Shown here one piece after another: positions 1 to 9,100 of a stretch of DNA of 64,000 nt. Location of the stretch: contig JAZRLP010000026.1 in NCBI GenBank assembly GCA_045646905.1, positions 372,001-436,000 on the forward strand. Reading direction: 5' to 3'. The notes beneath the pieces were generated by a model that saw only the letters and a list, made by a program, of their open reading frames with translations, was not told where the DNA came from and made no database searches. Each line of letters begins with the position of its first letter. Within the stretch, counting starts at the first letter, position 1. The position numbers and the translations under genes are program-made. This DNA is from RGIG4079 sp045646905. GTDB lineage: Bacteria > Bacteroidota > Bacteroidia > Bacteroidales > Muribaculaceae.

Positions 1-502
1 TGATGGGACGAATGCGACGATATTCTGGACGGAAATCGTGTCCCCATTCCGATATACAGTGTGCTTCGTCAATCGCGTAGAATGAAATGGGTACAGTTTT
101 TAAGAAGTCAATGTTTTCTTCTTTTGTGAGTGACTCGGGTGCAACATAAAGCAGTTTGGTTTTTCCGGCAATAATATCGCTTTTGACTTGGTCAATAGCT
201 GTTTTGTTGAGTGAAGAATTTAGGAAGTGTGCTATATTATCATCTTCACTGAAATTACGCATTGCATCAACTTGGTTTTTCATTAATGCAATGAGCGGTG
301 AGATGATAATAGCAGTACCTTCCATGAGCAATGCCGGGAGCTGATAGCAGAGCGATTTGCCCCCTCCTGTGGGCATAAGCACAAAGGTGTCGTGTCCGTT
401 GAGGAGACTCGTCATGATAGCCTCTTGGTTACCCTTAAATTTATCAAATCCAAAATGCATTTTTAGTGCATCGTAGAGTCGAGATTTAATTGTATTGCTC
501 AT
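1..502 (-). CDS. recQ: ATP-dependent DNA helicase RecQ, N-terminal part (cut by window edge)
   Basis: Superfamily 2 DNA helicase of recombination and repair. The reading frame runs from ATG at 502 to the first base of the window without a stop, so only about the first 167 residues are visible. It shows the RecQ motif 0 region (FKGNQEAIM), Walker A (MPTGGGKSLCYQLP), motif Ia (SPLIALMKNQV) and the DEAH box (AIDEAHCISEWGHDFRPEY), which is diagnostic for RecQ. It lies 51 bases downstream of clpX on the same strand and probably shares the clpP promoter. The C-terminal domains lie outside the window. The identification is firm. Confidence 0.93.
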   Translation of the reverse strand, partial: MSNTIKSRLYDALKMHFGFDKFKGNQEAIMTSLLNGHDTFVLMPTGGGKSLCYQLPALLMEGTAIIISPLIALMKNQVDAMRNFSEDDNIAHFLNSSLNKTAIDQVKSDIIAGKTKLLYVAPESLTKEENIDFLKTVPISFYAIDEAHCISEWGHDFRPEYRRIRPI

Positions 503-553
503 GTTAATAGTTTTGTTGGTTATATATTAGTTTTGACGGAAAAACGCTGCTTA

Positions 554-1801
554 TTATTTAATGATTGAGGTGTCGAAATTTGCTGCTTGAAGTTTTTCAA
601 GGGCATATTCACGAGTAACCTCAAATTTAGTAATATCAGAAGTGGGAATGTCGTACATTGCGTCAATCATTATAGATTCAACAATAGAACGAAGTCCACG
701 AGCTCCTAATTTGAATTCAATTGCTTTGTCAACGATTAACTCAAGGGCTTCTTGCGCAAATGTGAGCTCTACATTGTCTATTGCAAAAAGTTTTTGATAT
801 TGGCGAACAATGGCATTTTTAGGCTCGGTGAGCACTTTTAACAATGCATCGCGATCAAGAGGGTCAAGGTGAGTCAAAATGGGAAGACGGCCAATAATTT
901 CGGGTATCAATCCAAATGACTTGAGATCTTGAGGTGCAATGTATTGTAGGTAATTTTCGCGTTTGATGCGTTGTTTTGATGCATCGGTAGAGAATCCTAC
1001 AACATGAGTATTGAGGCGTTGAGCTATTTTTCGTTCGATGCCGTCAAATGCACCGCCACATATAAATAATATGTTTTTAGTGTTGACGGGAATCATTTTT
1101 TGTTCGGGATGCTTGCGTCCTCCTTGAGGTGGTACATTCACAACTGAACCTTCAAGAAGTTTAAGCAATCCTTGTTGCACACCTTCACCACTAACATCGC
1201 GAGTGATTGATGGGTTGTCGCCTTTGCGAGCAATTTTATCAATTTCATCAATAAATACGATACCTTTTTCGGCTTTTTCAACGTTATAATCAGCGGCTTG
1301 GAGGAGACGAGTCAAAAGACTTTCAATATCTTCACCCACATATCCGGCTTCGGTTAAAACCGTGGCATCAACGATGGTAAATGGCACATCAAGAAGTCGA
1401 GCAATGGTTTTTGCAAGAAGAGTTTTACCTGTACCAGTGCGTCCTACGAGTATAATATTGCTTTTTTCGATATCTACTTCGTCGTCATCTTTTTGTGCGA
1501 TGCGTTTGTAATGGTTGTAAACTGCGACTGATAGATATTTTTTAGCAGAGTCCTGTCCTATAACATATTGATTGAGAAAATCATTTATTTCGCGAGGGCG
1601 AGGCACTTTGTTGAGGTCGGTAGCGGCCTCGGCTTTGGCTGTTTTTTTTGCGTCATTACGATATTCGCCAAGCATTTCGTGTATTTGATCAATACACTCG
1701 GCGCAAATATATGTTTCGCCTATTGCAGAGGGAACGAGGACCTCGCTCATGTCGGAGGGACGTCCACAAAAAGAACATTTTATGGTATTTTTCTTTGCCA
1801 T
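554..1801 (-). CDS. clpX: ATP-dependent Clp protease ATP-binding subunit ClpX
   Basis: AAA+ unfoldase that recognises tagged substrates and feeds them into ClpP. The 415 residues begin with the C4 zinc-binding domain (CSFCG near residue 10, CAEC near residue 33) used for adaptor and substrate binding. Walker A (GRTGTGKT) and Walker B (IVFIDEIDKIA) follow, then the RDVSGEGVQQ pore/sensor segment and the C-terminal small AAA domain with GARGLRS. Length is typical for the family. It starts 3 bases after the clpP stop, so the two are co-transcribed and probably translationally coupled, and recQ follows. Nothing abnormal was seen. Confidence 0.98.
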   Translation of the reverse strand: MAKKNTIKCSFCGRPSDMSEVLVPSAIGETYICAECIDQIHEMLGEYRNDAKKTAKAEAATDLNKVPRPREINDFLNQYVIGQDSAKKYLSVAVYNHYKRIAQKDDDEVDIEKSNIILVGRTGTGKTLLAKTIARLLDVPFTIVDATVLTEAGYVGEDIESLLTRLLQAADYNVEKAEKGIVFIDEIDKIARKGDNPSITRDVSGEGVQQGLLKLLEGSVVNVPPQGGRKHPEQKMIPVNTKNILFICGGAFDGIERKIAQRLNTHVVGFSTDASKQRIKRENYLQYIAPQDLKSFGLIPEIIGRLPILTHLDPLDRDALLKVLTEPKNAIVRQYQKLFAIDNVELTFAQEALELIVDKAIEFKLGARGLRSIVESIMIDAMYDIPTSDITKFEVTREYALEKLQAANFDTSIIK

Positions 1802-1804
1802 CGA

Positions 1805-2494
1805 TTAGTGTTGCGCTTTAATGAGAACTTCGTCAATCATACCATATTCTTTTGCTTCGGCAGCAGTCATCCAATAGTCGCGGTCGGAGTCGCGTTCAAC
1901 TTTATCGAATGCCACACCAGAGTGGTCAGAAATAATGGTATATAGTTCTTTTTTGAGCTTTTGGATTTCGCGAGCGGTAATTTCAATATCAGATGCTTGT
2001 CCTTGAGCACCACCCATAGGTTGGTGAATCATGACACGAGAGTGTTTAAGCGCAAAACGCTTGCCTTTTGCACCAGCAACAAGAAGTACTGCTGCCATAG
2101 AAGCTGCCATACCAGTGCAAATTGTAGTAACATCACTTGAAATATATTGCATTGTGTCGTAGATTCCCAATCCGGCATATACTGAGCCCCCAGGAGAATT
2201 AATGTATATAGACACATCTTTGCCTGAATCGGCTTGGTCTAGGTAGAGCAGTTGCGCTTGAATTACATTGGCAGTGTAGTCATTTACATCAGTGCCAAGG
2301 AATATAATGCGATCCATCATCAATCGAGAGAATACGTCCATTTGGGCTACGTTGAGCTGGCGTTCTTCAATGATTGTGGGATTGATATAGCTTGATGTGA
2401 TATTTGATGCAGTTGCCGACATGAATTGGTCAAGAGCAAGTCCATTCATGCCAAGATGATGTACTGCGTATTTTCTAAAATCGTTTTGATTCAT
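1805..2494 (-). CDS. clpP: ATP-dependent Clp protease proteolytic subunit ClpP
   Basis: Serine peptidase that forms the tetradecameric chamber of ClpXP. The catalytic serine lies in GMAASMAAVLL and the histidine in HSRVMIHQP; the SPGGSVYAGLGIYD strand and loop are intact. At 229 residues it is slightly longer than E. coli ClpP, with an N-terminal extension of about 20 residues before the conserved core, as is common in Bacteroidetes. It is first in the clpP-clpX-recQ unit and has a TAnnTTTG box about 60 bases upstream (2557-2564 in plus coordinates). In many Bacteroidales tig lies directly upstream; here about 2 kb of other DNA separates them. Confidence 0.98.
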   Translation of the reverse strand: MNQNDFRKYAVHHLGMNGLALDQFMSATASNITSSYINPTIIEERQLNVAQMDVFSRLMMDRIIFLGTDVNDYTANVIQAQLLYLDQADSGKDVSIYINSPGGSVYAGLGIYDTMQYISSDVTTICTGMAASMAAVLLVAGAKGKRFALKHSRVMIHQPMGGAQGQASDIEITAREIQKLKKELYTIISDHSGVAFDKVERDSDRDYWMTAAEAKEYGMIDEVLIKAQH

Positions 2495-2556
2495 AATTTG
2501 TGTTTTTATTTGAATGATTAATTAATGTAGGTAAGCCAACAGTCGGCTTCTTAATT

Positions 2557-2586
2557 CAAAGTTACTAATAAAAATTTAATTTCAAG
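2557..2586 (-). promoter_or_regulatory. Probable clpP-clpX-recQ promoter
   Basis: On the minus strand TAACTTTG (2557-2564) matches the Bacteroidetes -7 box TAnnTTTG. CTTG at 2583-2586 sits 18 bases upstream as an imperfect -33 box. Initiation would give a leader of about 55 bases that contains a small hairpin (AAGCC/GGCTT, 2533-2549). The promoter lies on the clpP side of the accessory block, so clpP transcription should not depend on tig. Confidence 0.6.
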
Positions 2587-2810
2587 AAAAAAAATGTCAA
2601 AAAATATATTATTTGTTGCGTTTTTTGAGATTTGTCATAATTAAAAAGATTTAGATGATTATTAAAATGATTATGTGCAAACAAGTGTGTATGCAAGAGA
2701 ATGAGCATGTCAAGGATTACGCTACGCGTCGATTTCGGCTGCTCTCGGCATAGCCTGAGCAAGCTCAGCTCTGCACTCGCTGGCACGAAATTTATCGCAG
2801 AAAAATACTA

Positions 2811-2855
2811 TTTATTTAGATTTGCCTCGCTACGCATCGGCGAATCTCAAATAAA
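2811..2855. repeat. Strong imperfect inverted repeat (hairpin)
   Basis: Bases 2811-2826 pair with 2839-2855: 16 pairs including one G-T wobble and one bulged C, around a 12-base loop (2827-2838). It is the most stable structure in the non-coding interval. It has no T-run on either side, so it does not look like a terminator. Confidence 0.75.
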
Positions 2856-3008
2856 TTGGAGATTTTTTAGCGAAACATGCCTCGTCCTTCTGTAGAGAAC
2901 GATACCCGAACTTTGCGTAGTGAAATATCAAAGTGTGACGAAAAGCGACAGCGATTGTGTCATCAAATCACGGTGTAAAATAAGGCACAGTATAGAACCA
3001 TCGAGCAG

Positions 3009-3026
3009 TGATGTTGGGGAACATCA
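3009..3026. repeat. Perfect hairpin with GGGG loop
   Basis: TGATGTT (3009-3015) and AACATCA (3020-3026) form seven pairs around a GGGG tetraloop. An A-run follows on the plus strand, so as RNA it could act as a terminator on neither strand in the usual form. It is part of the hairpin cluster between clpP and the orphan genes. Confidence 0.7.
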
Positions 3027-3082
3027 AAAAATTGCCCGGTGTAGGTGCGTTAGATGTGAGAAGCAAAAGCCTTTTTGCGTGT

Positions 3083-3159
3083 TTTATGTTTTTTCTTGGA
3101 ATCTTTACGCCTTTATTTCAGTTGCATAGTTAGCTATGCTCTTTCAGCAAAAACATAAA
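3083..3159. repeat. Nested inverted repeats
   Basis: An 11-base perfect inverted repeat (TTTATGTTTTT at 3083-3093, AAAAACATAAA at 3149-3159) encloses a second perfect hairpin (GCATAG 3124-3129, CTATGC 3134-3139, loop TTAG). Nesting of this kind fits a folded RNA or the end of a small mobile element better than chance AT-rich sequence. Confidence 0.6.
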
Positions 3160-3576
3160 TCTTCACAGCGAAAATTCCATAAATCAACAGCAAAGCAATT
3201 TTTTGAAATTCCCCTCGCCCGATAACAGAAAGGAAAAACCACTCGGCTCGCTCTAATAGCAAAGAACCAAGTGGTCTAATATAAGATTAAATGAAATGTC
3301 TCAAAATCAGTTGCGACCGATAGAACAGCCAAGCCAACAATCAACGGCACATCAAAGGACAAGGTTACCCTAAAATTAGAATCATATTCTTAATATGCTA
3401 ATCGAGGATTTATATATAGACCATTATTTTTGACTATATGACCCAATACTTTTTTGTTAATACAACATTCTTAGATTTAGTTGCACCTTGTACCTTTAAA
3501 TATGAATGTTTAGCTTTACTGACTTCCCACATGGAGATCAATATTATTAATTTGATGATTATTTGACCTAATAATT

Positions 3577-4026
3577 CTAAATAAATATCTCTTGAGCGTT
3601 AAGATTAACAATTACATCTTTTTTAGGATAAAAACTATATACAATTGGAAATTGGCAAAGAAAAACAGGATCTTCGAACTCTTGCATCTTAGTAATCCCT
3701 CCTAATAGATATCCATTTAACTCATAACTACACAACGCATAAGTAATTTTATTGTATATCTTAACACATTGATTAATGAACTTTGATATTAAATATAGTT
3801 CACTGTTAAATGTCTCTTTATGAAAATATAAGTTTGAGATACTAATTGATATCTCAATATAATCATTATCATCGAAACTATAATAATCAACATGTGCCTT
3901 ATTCTTGGGAAAATCTCTTAATATACATTCTCCTTTACTTATTCCTAAACAGGTTAATACTTCTTCGAAATTATCAGAGTGTATTTCTTTAGGAATAATA
4001 AAGGATATATCAAAATAATCTTTCAT
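3577..4026 (-). CDS. Hypothetical protein, AT-rich orphan
   Basis: A 149-residue protein with no family that I recognise. It has no signal peptide or membrane segment and is probably cytoplasmic. It is acidic and rich in Ile, Tyr, Phe and Asn, with alternating hydrophobic strands (IEISISISNLYF, ITYALCSYELNGYLLGG) suggesting an alpha/beta fold. Its G+C is clearly below that of the neighbouring tig and clpP. The size, acidity and position in an accessory block resemble polymorphic-toxin immunity proteins, but there is no toxin next to it and no motif to support this. It follows a small lipoprotein gene on the same strand with a gap of 71 bases. Confidence 0.6.
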   Translation of the reverse strand: MKDYFDISFIIPKEIHSDNFEEVLTCLGISKGECILRDFPKNKAHVDYYSFDDNDYIEISISISNLYFHKETFNSELYLISKFINQCVKIYNKITYALCSYELNGYLLGGITKMQEFEDPVFLCQFPIVYSFYPKKDVIVNLNAQEIFI

Positions 4027-4097
4027 ATATTATTATTTTACTGATCCAGTTTGTTTTAAACATTTTATTTGATTACTACTCAACTTCCAACCGCCAA

Positions 4098-4421
4098 TTA
4101 ATGATTCTTCTTGATATGATTAATAAAAGAATATTTTTTGCTTATTGTATCGACTTGTATTGAGTCTGATACAATCAAAATTTTATTATGATCTATATTT
4201 ACAAAAATTTCATCGATACTATTCTTATTAAAATAAAAAGTATCTTTAATTTCTTTTTGTATTACTATTATTACATCATCATAATTCTGATCTATAATGC
4301 CAATATTTTTACGCCAAACCAATTCTGCTCCATTTTCTAATTCAATACTTTTTTCATCTATCTCAATAAAAGATATACAAGATGAAAAACAAAGACAAAT
4401 ACTAATCAAGATTTTTTTCAT
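4098..4421 (-). CDS. Small hypothetical lipoprotein
   Basis: About 107 residues. The start at 4421 is chosen because it begins a typical lipoprotein signal (MKKILISICLCFSSC, cysteine at residue 15). The longer frame from 4472 would read through the tig terminator hairpin and add an implausible extension. The mature part is acidic, and no known domain was recognised; the end is basic (KKYSFINHIKKNH). Export and lipidation are inferred from the lipobox. It starts 30 bases after the hairpin that ends tig transcription, so its own promoter or read-through must serve it. G+C is low, like its downstream neighbour. Confidence 0.55.
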   Translation of the reverse strand: MKKILISICLCFSSCISFIEIDEKSIELENGAELVWRKNIGIIDQNYDDVIIVIQKEIKDTFYFNKNSIDEIFVNIDHNKILIVSDSIQVDTISKKYSFINHIKKNH

Positions 4422-4450
4422 AATTACAATCCGCAAAATTGTAAGAAATA

Positions 4451-4479
4451 AAAAAGAGTGCTTTGTGAGCACTCTTTTT
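4451..4479 (-). terminator. Terminator of tig
   Basis: AAAAAGAGTGCT (4451-4462) pairs perfectly with AGCACTCTTTTT (4468-4479) around TTGTG. The minus-strand transcript ends in a U-run just after the tig stop at 4502. The symmetrical A/T tracts would let it work in either direction. Confidence 0.85.
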
Positions 4480-4501
4480 GGGCTTATTTGAAGAATGATT
4501 A

Positions 4502-5860
4502 TTATTGAGCACCTTCAGCGATAGTTTTGAATTCTTCGATTGAAACTGATTTAGCTTCGATTTTAGCTGTTTGTTTGATAGCTTCGAAGAGTTTCATGTC
4601 GCCTGCTTCTTCAATGATACGTGAACGAGAGTTCTTGTCGTCAAGAATGCGTTTAGCGTAGTCAGTGAGCATATCGTCTTCAACATTTGTCATACCATAT
4701 TGGGCGAATTGTTGACGAGCGATTGCTTTAGCATGGTTGATAACATCGGCTTCTTCTATTTTAACCTCAGCAACAGCTGCGATGCGTTCTTTGATGAGTT
4801 GCCATTTGAGAGATGGAATCATTTTTTCGAATTCAGCATCGATGTTTTCAGCAGTAAGTCCTTCGTTGCGACGAACTAACCATTTTTTGAGGAATTCTTG
4901 AGGAAGTTCAATGTTGCCGAATTTTTCAACAAGAGTTTTTTCGGCTTGCATGTGGAACAAGAGTTCGCTATTGCCAGAGATTTGAGCTGAAATCATCTCT
5001 TTGATTGCGTTGAAATATTCTTCTTCGGTTTTTACTTTGTCGGGACCAAAGATATTTTTATAATATTCTTCGTTGAGTTCGGCAGGTTTTACAACGATGA
5101 TTTCAGAAATAGACATTTCGAAGTTAGATTTAGCTTCAGCAGCTTTTTCTTTATCGATGTTAAGCATTGAAGCAAGACGAGTAACATCACCTTCGCATGC
5201 ATTCCAAGGATTGAAAACAACTTTGTCGTTAAGTTTTTTGCCGATGAATTTGTCGGCTTCTTCTTTTGACTTGAGGTACATAGGAGCAATGATACCGCTA
5301 ACTACTTGGATAGCGTCTTCACCTTCTTTTACAGAGCCATCTTCGTTAAGTTCCATGATAGAACCTTTAACAAGAGCTTTTTCATCAACTTCTTCGCCTG
5401 GAACCTGGTTGCCAAAACGTTCGCGGAAGTTAGCATCTTGTTCGTCAATCATTTCTTTTGAAACCTCAATGTTGTAGTAAGGAAGTGCTGTTCCTGCGAG
5501 ATCTACATTGATTTCGGGAGTTAAACCAATTTCATATTCAAATGTATAGTTTGCGTCATCAAGATTAATTTCTTTAATCTCAACAGGAAGTGGCTCGCCG
5601 AGGATAGCGATATTGTTTTCACGAATATAGTTGATAACTGCTTCGTAAACTTCTTGGTTGATGACATCGCTTTTTACTTGTTTGCCAAAGCGACGACGAA
5701 GTTGATCGACGGTTACGTGACCTTTGCGGAAACCTGGGAGTGTGTGAGTTTTGCCAATGCGTTTTAGTTCAGCAGTTACTTTGTCTTTGTAGTCGCATTC
5801 TTCAATCGCTACGGTGATTTTTCCGTTGACGTTGTCGAATTTTTCAATTGATACGTTCAT
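4502..5860 (-). CDS. tig: Trigger factor
   Basis: Ribosome-associated chaperone that meets nascent chains at the exit tunnel. The start is placed at 5860 (MNVSIEKFD), giving 452 residues; the frame is open 25 codons further, but those codons cover the promoter. The ribosome-docking signature is present (TLPGFRKGHV, residues about 38-48). The middle region does not show a recognisable FKBP-type active site, as is common in Bacteroidetes trigger factors, so prolyl isomerase activity is doubtful. The helical C-terminal arms follow. It has its own promoter and terminator and is separated from clpP by a 2 kb accessory block. Confidence 0.93.
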   Translation of the reverse strand: MNVSIEKFDNVNGKITVAIEECDYKDKVTAELKRIGKTHTLPGFRKGHVTVDQLRRRFGKQVKSDVINQEVYEAVINYIRENNIAILGEPLPVEIKEINLDDANYTFEYEIGLTPEINVDLAGTALPYYNIEVSKEMIDEQDANFRERFGNQVPGEEVDEKALVKGSIMELNEDGSVKEGEDAIQVVSGIIAPMYLKSKEEADKFIGKKLNDKVVFNPWNACEGDVTRLASMLNIDKEKAAEAKSNFEMSISEIIVVKPAELNEEYYKNIFGPDKVKTEEEYFNAIKEMISAQISGNSELLFHMQAEKTLVEKFGNIELPQEFLKKWLVRRNEGLTAENIDAEFEKMIPSLKWQLIKERIAAVAEVKIEEADVINHAKAIARQQFAQYGMTNVEDDMLTDYAKRILDDKNSRSRIIEEAGDMKLFEAIKQTAKIEAKSVSIEEFKTIAEGAQ

Positions 5861-5904
5861 AATGTTTTTATAATGTTTTCTTGTTTGAGTTTTCAAATAA
5901 CGTG

Positions 5905-5936
5905 CAAAGTTAATCTTTTTATTTGGGTTAAGCAAA
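5905..5936 (-). promoter_or_regulatory. tig promoter
   Basis: On the minus strand, TTTG (complement of 5933-5936) and TAACTTTG (complement of 5905-5912) are separated by 20 bases, a full match to the Bacteroidetes consensus. The predicted start point lies about 40 bases upstream of the ATG at 5860, which supports that start codon. Confidence 0.85.
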
Positions 5937-6048
5937 TTATGGTTGATTAAACGTGTTGAAAAAGATATTAAAAACGATAAAATGTCAAAAAAATATTATT
6001 GTTGAAAAAATCTTAAATTAAGGGGGTAAAATTTTCAATTAAATACAT

Positions 6049-6056
6049 TATCTTTG
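6049..6056 (+). promoter_or_regulatory. Probable purL promoter (-7 box)
   Basis: TATCTTTG matches TAnnTTTG and lies 52 bases upstream of the purL ATG. No good TTTG -33 box is seen at the right distance. The divergent tig promoter lies about 110 bases away in the same intergenic region. Confidence 0.6.
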
Positions 6057-6108
6057 TAACCTTAAAATGAAAATAATAGTTAACTATCACCATAAAAACT
6101 AATAGAGA

Positions 6109-9100
6109 ATGGTAATTTTCTTCAAAAAAGGCGCTAATTTAGTGTATGCCGTTGAGAGTGATCACAAATTTTCGGATAATGAAAAGGAGAAACTTTCATG
6201 GTTATTTGATGGCGCAAAACCCCTCTCTAGCACATCGCTAAAGGGTCGTTATGTTGGTCCTCGTAAGGAAATGATTACACCTTGGAGTACAAACGCAGTT
6301 GAAATCACTCAAAATATGGGTATTCAAGGAATAACCCGAATTGAGCAATTTGAGTTGTCGCGAGATGAGCAACCCAAATATGATAAAATGTTGCAACGCG
6401 TATATGAAGGGCTTAACAGTAAGACATTTACTATAGTAAAAACTCCAGATCCTATTGTATATATTGAAGATATTTCGGAATACAATAAGGCAGAGGGGCT
6501 TGCTTTGAGTGAAGATGAAGAACAATATTTGCGTGATTTGAGTGAAAAGTTAGGCCGTCCATTGACAGATAGCGAGGTGTTTGGCTTTTCGCAAGTAAAC
6601 TCGGAGCACTGTCGCCATAAAATTTTTAATGGCACATTTGTTATTGATGGCGAGGAAAAACCATTATCATTATTTAAATTAATTAAAAAGACTTCACAAG
6701 AAAATCCTAACGGATTGGTGTCGGCATACAAAGATAATGTTGCATTTGTGAAAGGTCCCAAAGTAGATCAATTCTACCCTATTAATCCTGATCAACCCGA
6801 TTACTTTGAGGTAAAAGATTTAGATACTGTAATCTCATTAAAAGCAGAAACTCATAATTTCCCTACAACAGTTGAGCCTTTTAATGGTGCATCGACAGGT
6901 ACTGGTGGTGAAATTCGTGACCGCCTTGGAGGAGGTAAAGCGAGTTTGCCGATTGCCGGTACTGCAGTATATATGACATCATATCCACGAATGGCCGAAG
7001 AGCATCGTTGGGAATTAATGATGAATCCACGTGTGTGGTTGTATCAAACACCTTGTGATATTCTTATTAAAGCATCAAATGGTGCGTCGGATTTTGGTAA
7101 TAAATTTGGTCAACCACTCATTTGTGGCTCATTGTTGACATTTGAACATGATGAAAACGGCAAACAATATGCATATGACAAGGTAATTATGCTTGCAGGT
7201 GGTGTAGGTTTTGCTGCAAAGAAAGATGCATTAAAAGGTGAGCCAAAACCAGGAGAAAAGGTCGTTGTGATGGGTGGTGATAACTATCGCATCGGTATGG
7301 GTGGTGGCGCAGTGTCATCGGTAGAAACTGGTCAATATGATAACTCTATTGAGTTGAACGCTGTACAACGTGCCAATCCTGAAATGCAAAAGCGTGTATC
7401 AAATGTGATTCGTGCGCTTGCAGAAAGTGATAGCAACCCAATTATATCAATACATGACCATGGTGCAGGTGGTCACTTAAATGCCTTGTCGGAATTGGTT
7501 GAAGCAACCGGTGGCAAAATAAATATAGATGCTTTACCTATTGGCGATAAAACATTATCATCTAAAGAAATTGTTGGTAATGAAAGTCAAGAACGTATGG
7601 GTATGGTTATCGAAGAAAAAGATATTGAGTATGTGAGACGTATTGCTGAACGCGAGCGTGCCCCACTCTATGTCGTAGGTGAAACTACAGGAGATGATCG
7701 TTTTGTATTTGAACAAAAAGATGGCGTTAAGCCCATTGACTTGGGTATGGCTGACATGTTTGGCAATTCACCAAAAACTATCATGACTGATAACACAGTG
7801 AAAACAACTTATAAAGATGTTGAAACTGATGAATCAAAAATTGATGATTATATAAAGGATGTATTGAGTCTTGAAGCTGTTGCTTGTAAAGACTGGTTGA
7901 CAAATAAGGTTGACCGTTCGGTAACAGGTAAGATTGCTCGTCAACAATGCCAGGGTGAAATTCAATTGCCGTTGAGTGACTGTGGTGTTGTGGCGCTTGA
8001 CTATAAAGGAAAAGCTGGTATTGCGACATCAATAGGTCATGCTCCTCAAGTGGCACTTATTGACTCGGCAAAGGGATCGGTTATGGCTATAGCAGAAGCT
8101 TTGACAAATATCTCAATGGCACCATTGGCAAAAAGTTTGAAGAGCATTTCATTGAGTGCAAACTGGATGTGGCCTTGTAAAAATGAAGGTGAGGATGCTG
8201 CATTGTATCGTGCAGTTGAAGCTTGTAGCGATTTTGCTTGCAAGTTGGGAATCAACATTCCAACAGGTAAAGATAGTTTGTCAATGACTCAAAAATATGG
8301 CGATGACAAAGTGTACTCACCTGGAACGGTGATTATATCGGCTGCAGGTGAAGTTAGCGACATTCGCAAGGTTGTTTCACCAGTGCTTCAAAACAAAAAA
8401 TCTACATTATATTATATTGACTTCTCAAGTGATAGTTTGAAACTTGGAGGTTCGGCTTTGGCACAGGTGCTTAATCGTCTAGGTGCAGAAGCTCCAACAG
8501 TAGTTGATGCTGATAAATTTGCAGCGGCATTTAATGCTGTTCAAAAATTAGTTAGAAATCGAGTTCTTCTTGCTGCTCATGATGTTTCGGCTGGAGGTCT
8601 TATCACAGCATTGCTTGAAATGACATTTGGCAATGTAAATGGTGGTATCTCGGTATCAACAGATGGATTTGCTGAAATGGGAGAAAGTGATCTTGTTAAA
8701 ATCTTATTTGCAGAAAATCCAGCGCTTGTAGTTCAAGTTGCAGATTCAAAAACTGAACGTTTTGAATCAATACTTAATGATGCTGCAGTTAAATATTGTG
8801 TTGTAGGTAAACCACAAAAAGAACGTGCGATAATAGTTAATCATGAAGGAACAGAACATTTGTTTGGAATTGATTATTTGAGAGATGTTTGGTTCCGTTC
8901 ATCATACTTGCTTGATGCAGTTCAAAGTGGCGAGAAATGTGCTGCAATGCGATTTGAAAACTATAAGAAACAGCCTATTCGTTATCGTTTCCCTAAAGGA
9001 TTTGATGGCAAACTTGCATCAAGAGGAATTTCGTTGCGTCGCGATACCAAGAGTGGCGTTAAAGCTGCGATTATTCGTGAGAAAGGTGTGAATGGAGACC

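Larger units (their letters stand above)
2565..3576. other. Long non-coding interval with a hairpin-rich element
   Basis: About 1 kb without a credible gene. From about 2700 to 3275 the sequence is richer in G+C than its flanks and full of inverted repeats: 2755-2768, 2811-2855 (16 pairs, one bulge), 3009-3026 (7 pairs around GGGG), 3063-3078, 3124-3139 nested inside an 11-base inverted repeat (3083-3093 with 3149-3159), and 3238-3275. Short open frames here (2701-2895 and 2920-3129 plus, 2565-2786 minus) overlap the hairpins and have unlikely composition. From memory, peptides like these recur as spurious gene calls in Prevotella and related genomes, which suggests a dispersed non-coding element. 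From 3300 to 3576 it is plain AT-rich sequence. Confidence 0.6.

Noticed and set aside
1568..1945. Plus-strand frame antisense to clpX/clpP
   Set aside because: Shadow of strongly conserved genes on the other strand; Cys/Phe-rich with no promoter.
2565..2786. Minus-strand open frame of 73 codons near clpP
   Set aside because: Overlaps the clpP promoter and the first hairpin; composition suggests a spurious frame, though similar peptides recur in databases as I recall.
2701..2895. Open frame of 64 codons in the hairpin region
   Set aside because: It overlaps the strongest inverted repeats, has Ser/Arg/Leu-rich composition unlike neighbours, and the opposite strand is also open; better explained as non-coding repeat DNA.
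2920..3129. Open frame of 69 codons in the hairpin region
   Set aside because: Covers three hairpins, has high Cys/Lys content and no domain pattern; likely spurious.
3434..3532. Minus-strand frame of 32 codons (starts MWEVSKAK) downstream of the 149-residue orphan gene
   Set aside because: Too short with no recognisable family; it may be a fragment of an old gene but nothing supports calling it.
4451..4479. GAGTGCT/AGCACTC inverted repeat resembling a CIRCE heat-shock operator
   Set aside because: The arm order is reversed (CIRCE is TTAGCACTC-N9-GAGTGCTAA) and the loop is 5 bases; with its A and T tracts it is a terminator of tig.
5861..5935. Upstream extension of the tig frame by 25 codons
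   Set aside because: It runs through the tig promoter -7 box and adds non-conserved residues; ATG at 5860 is the better start.
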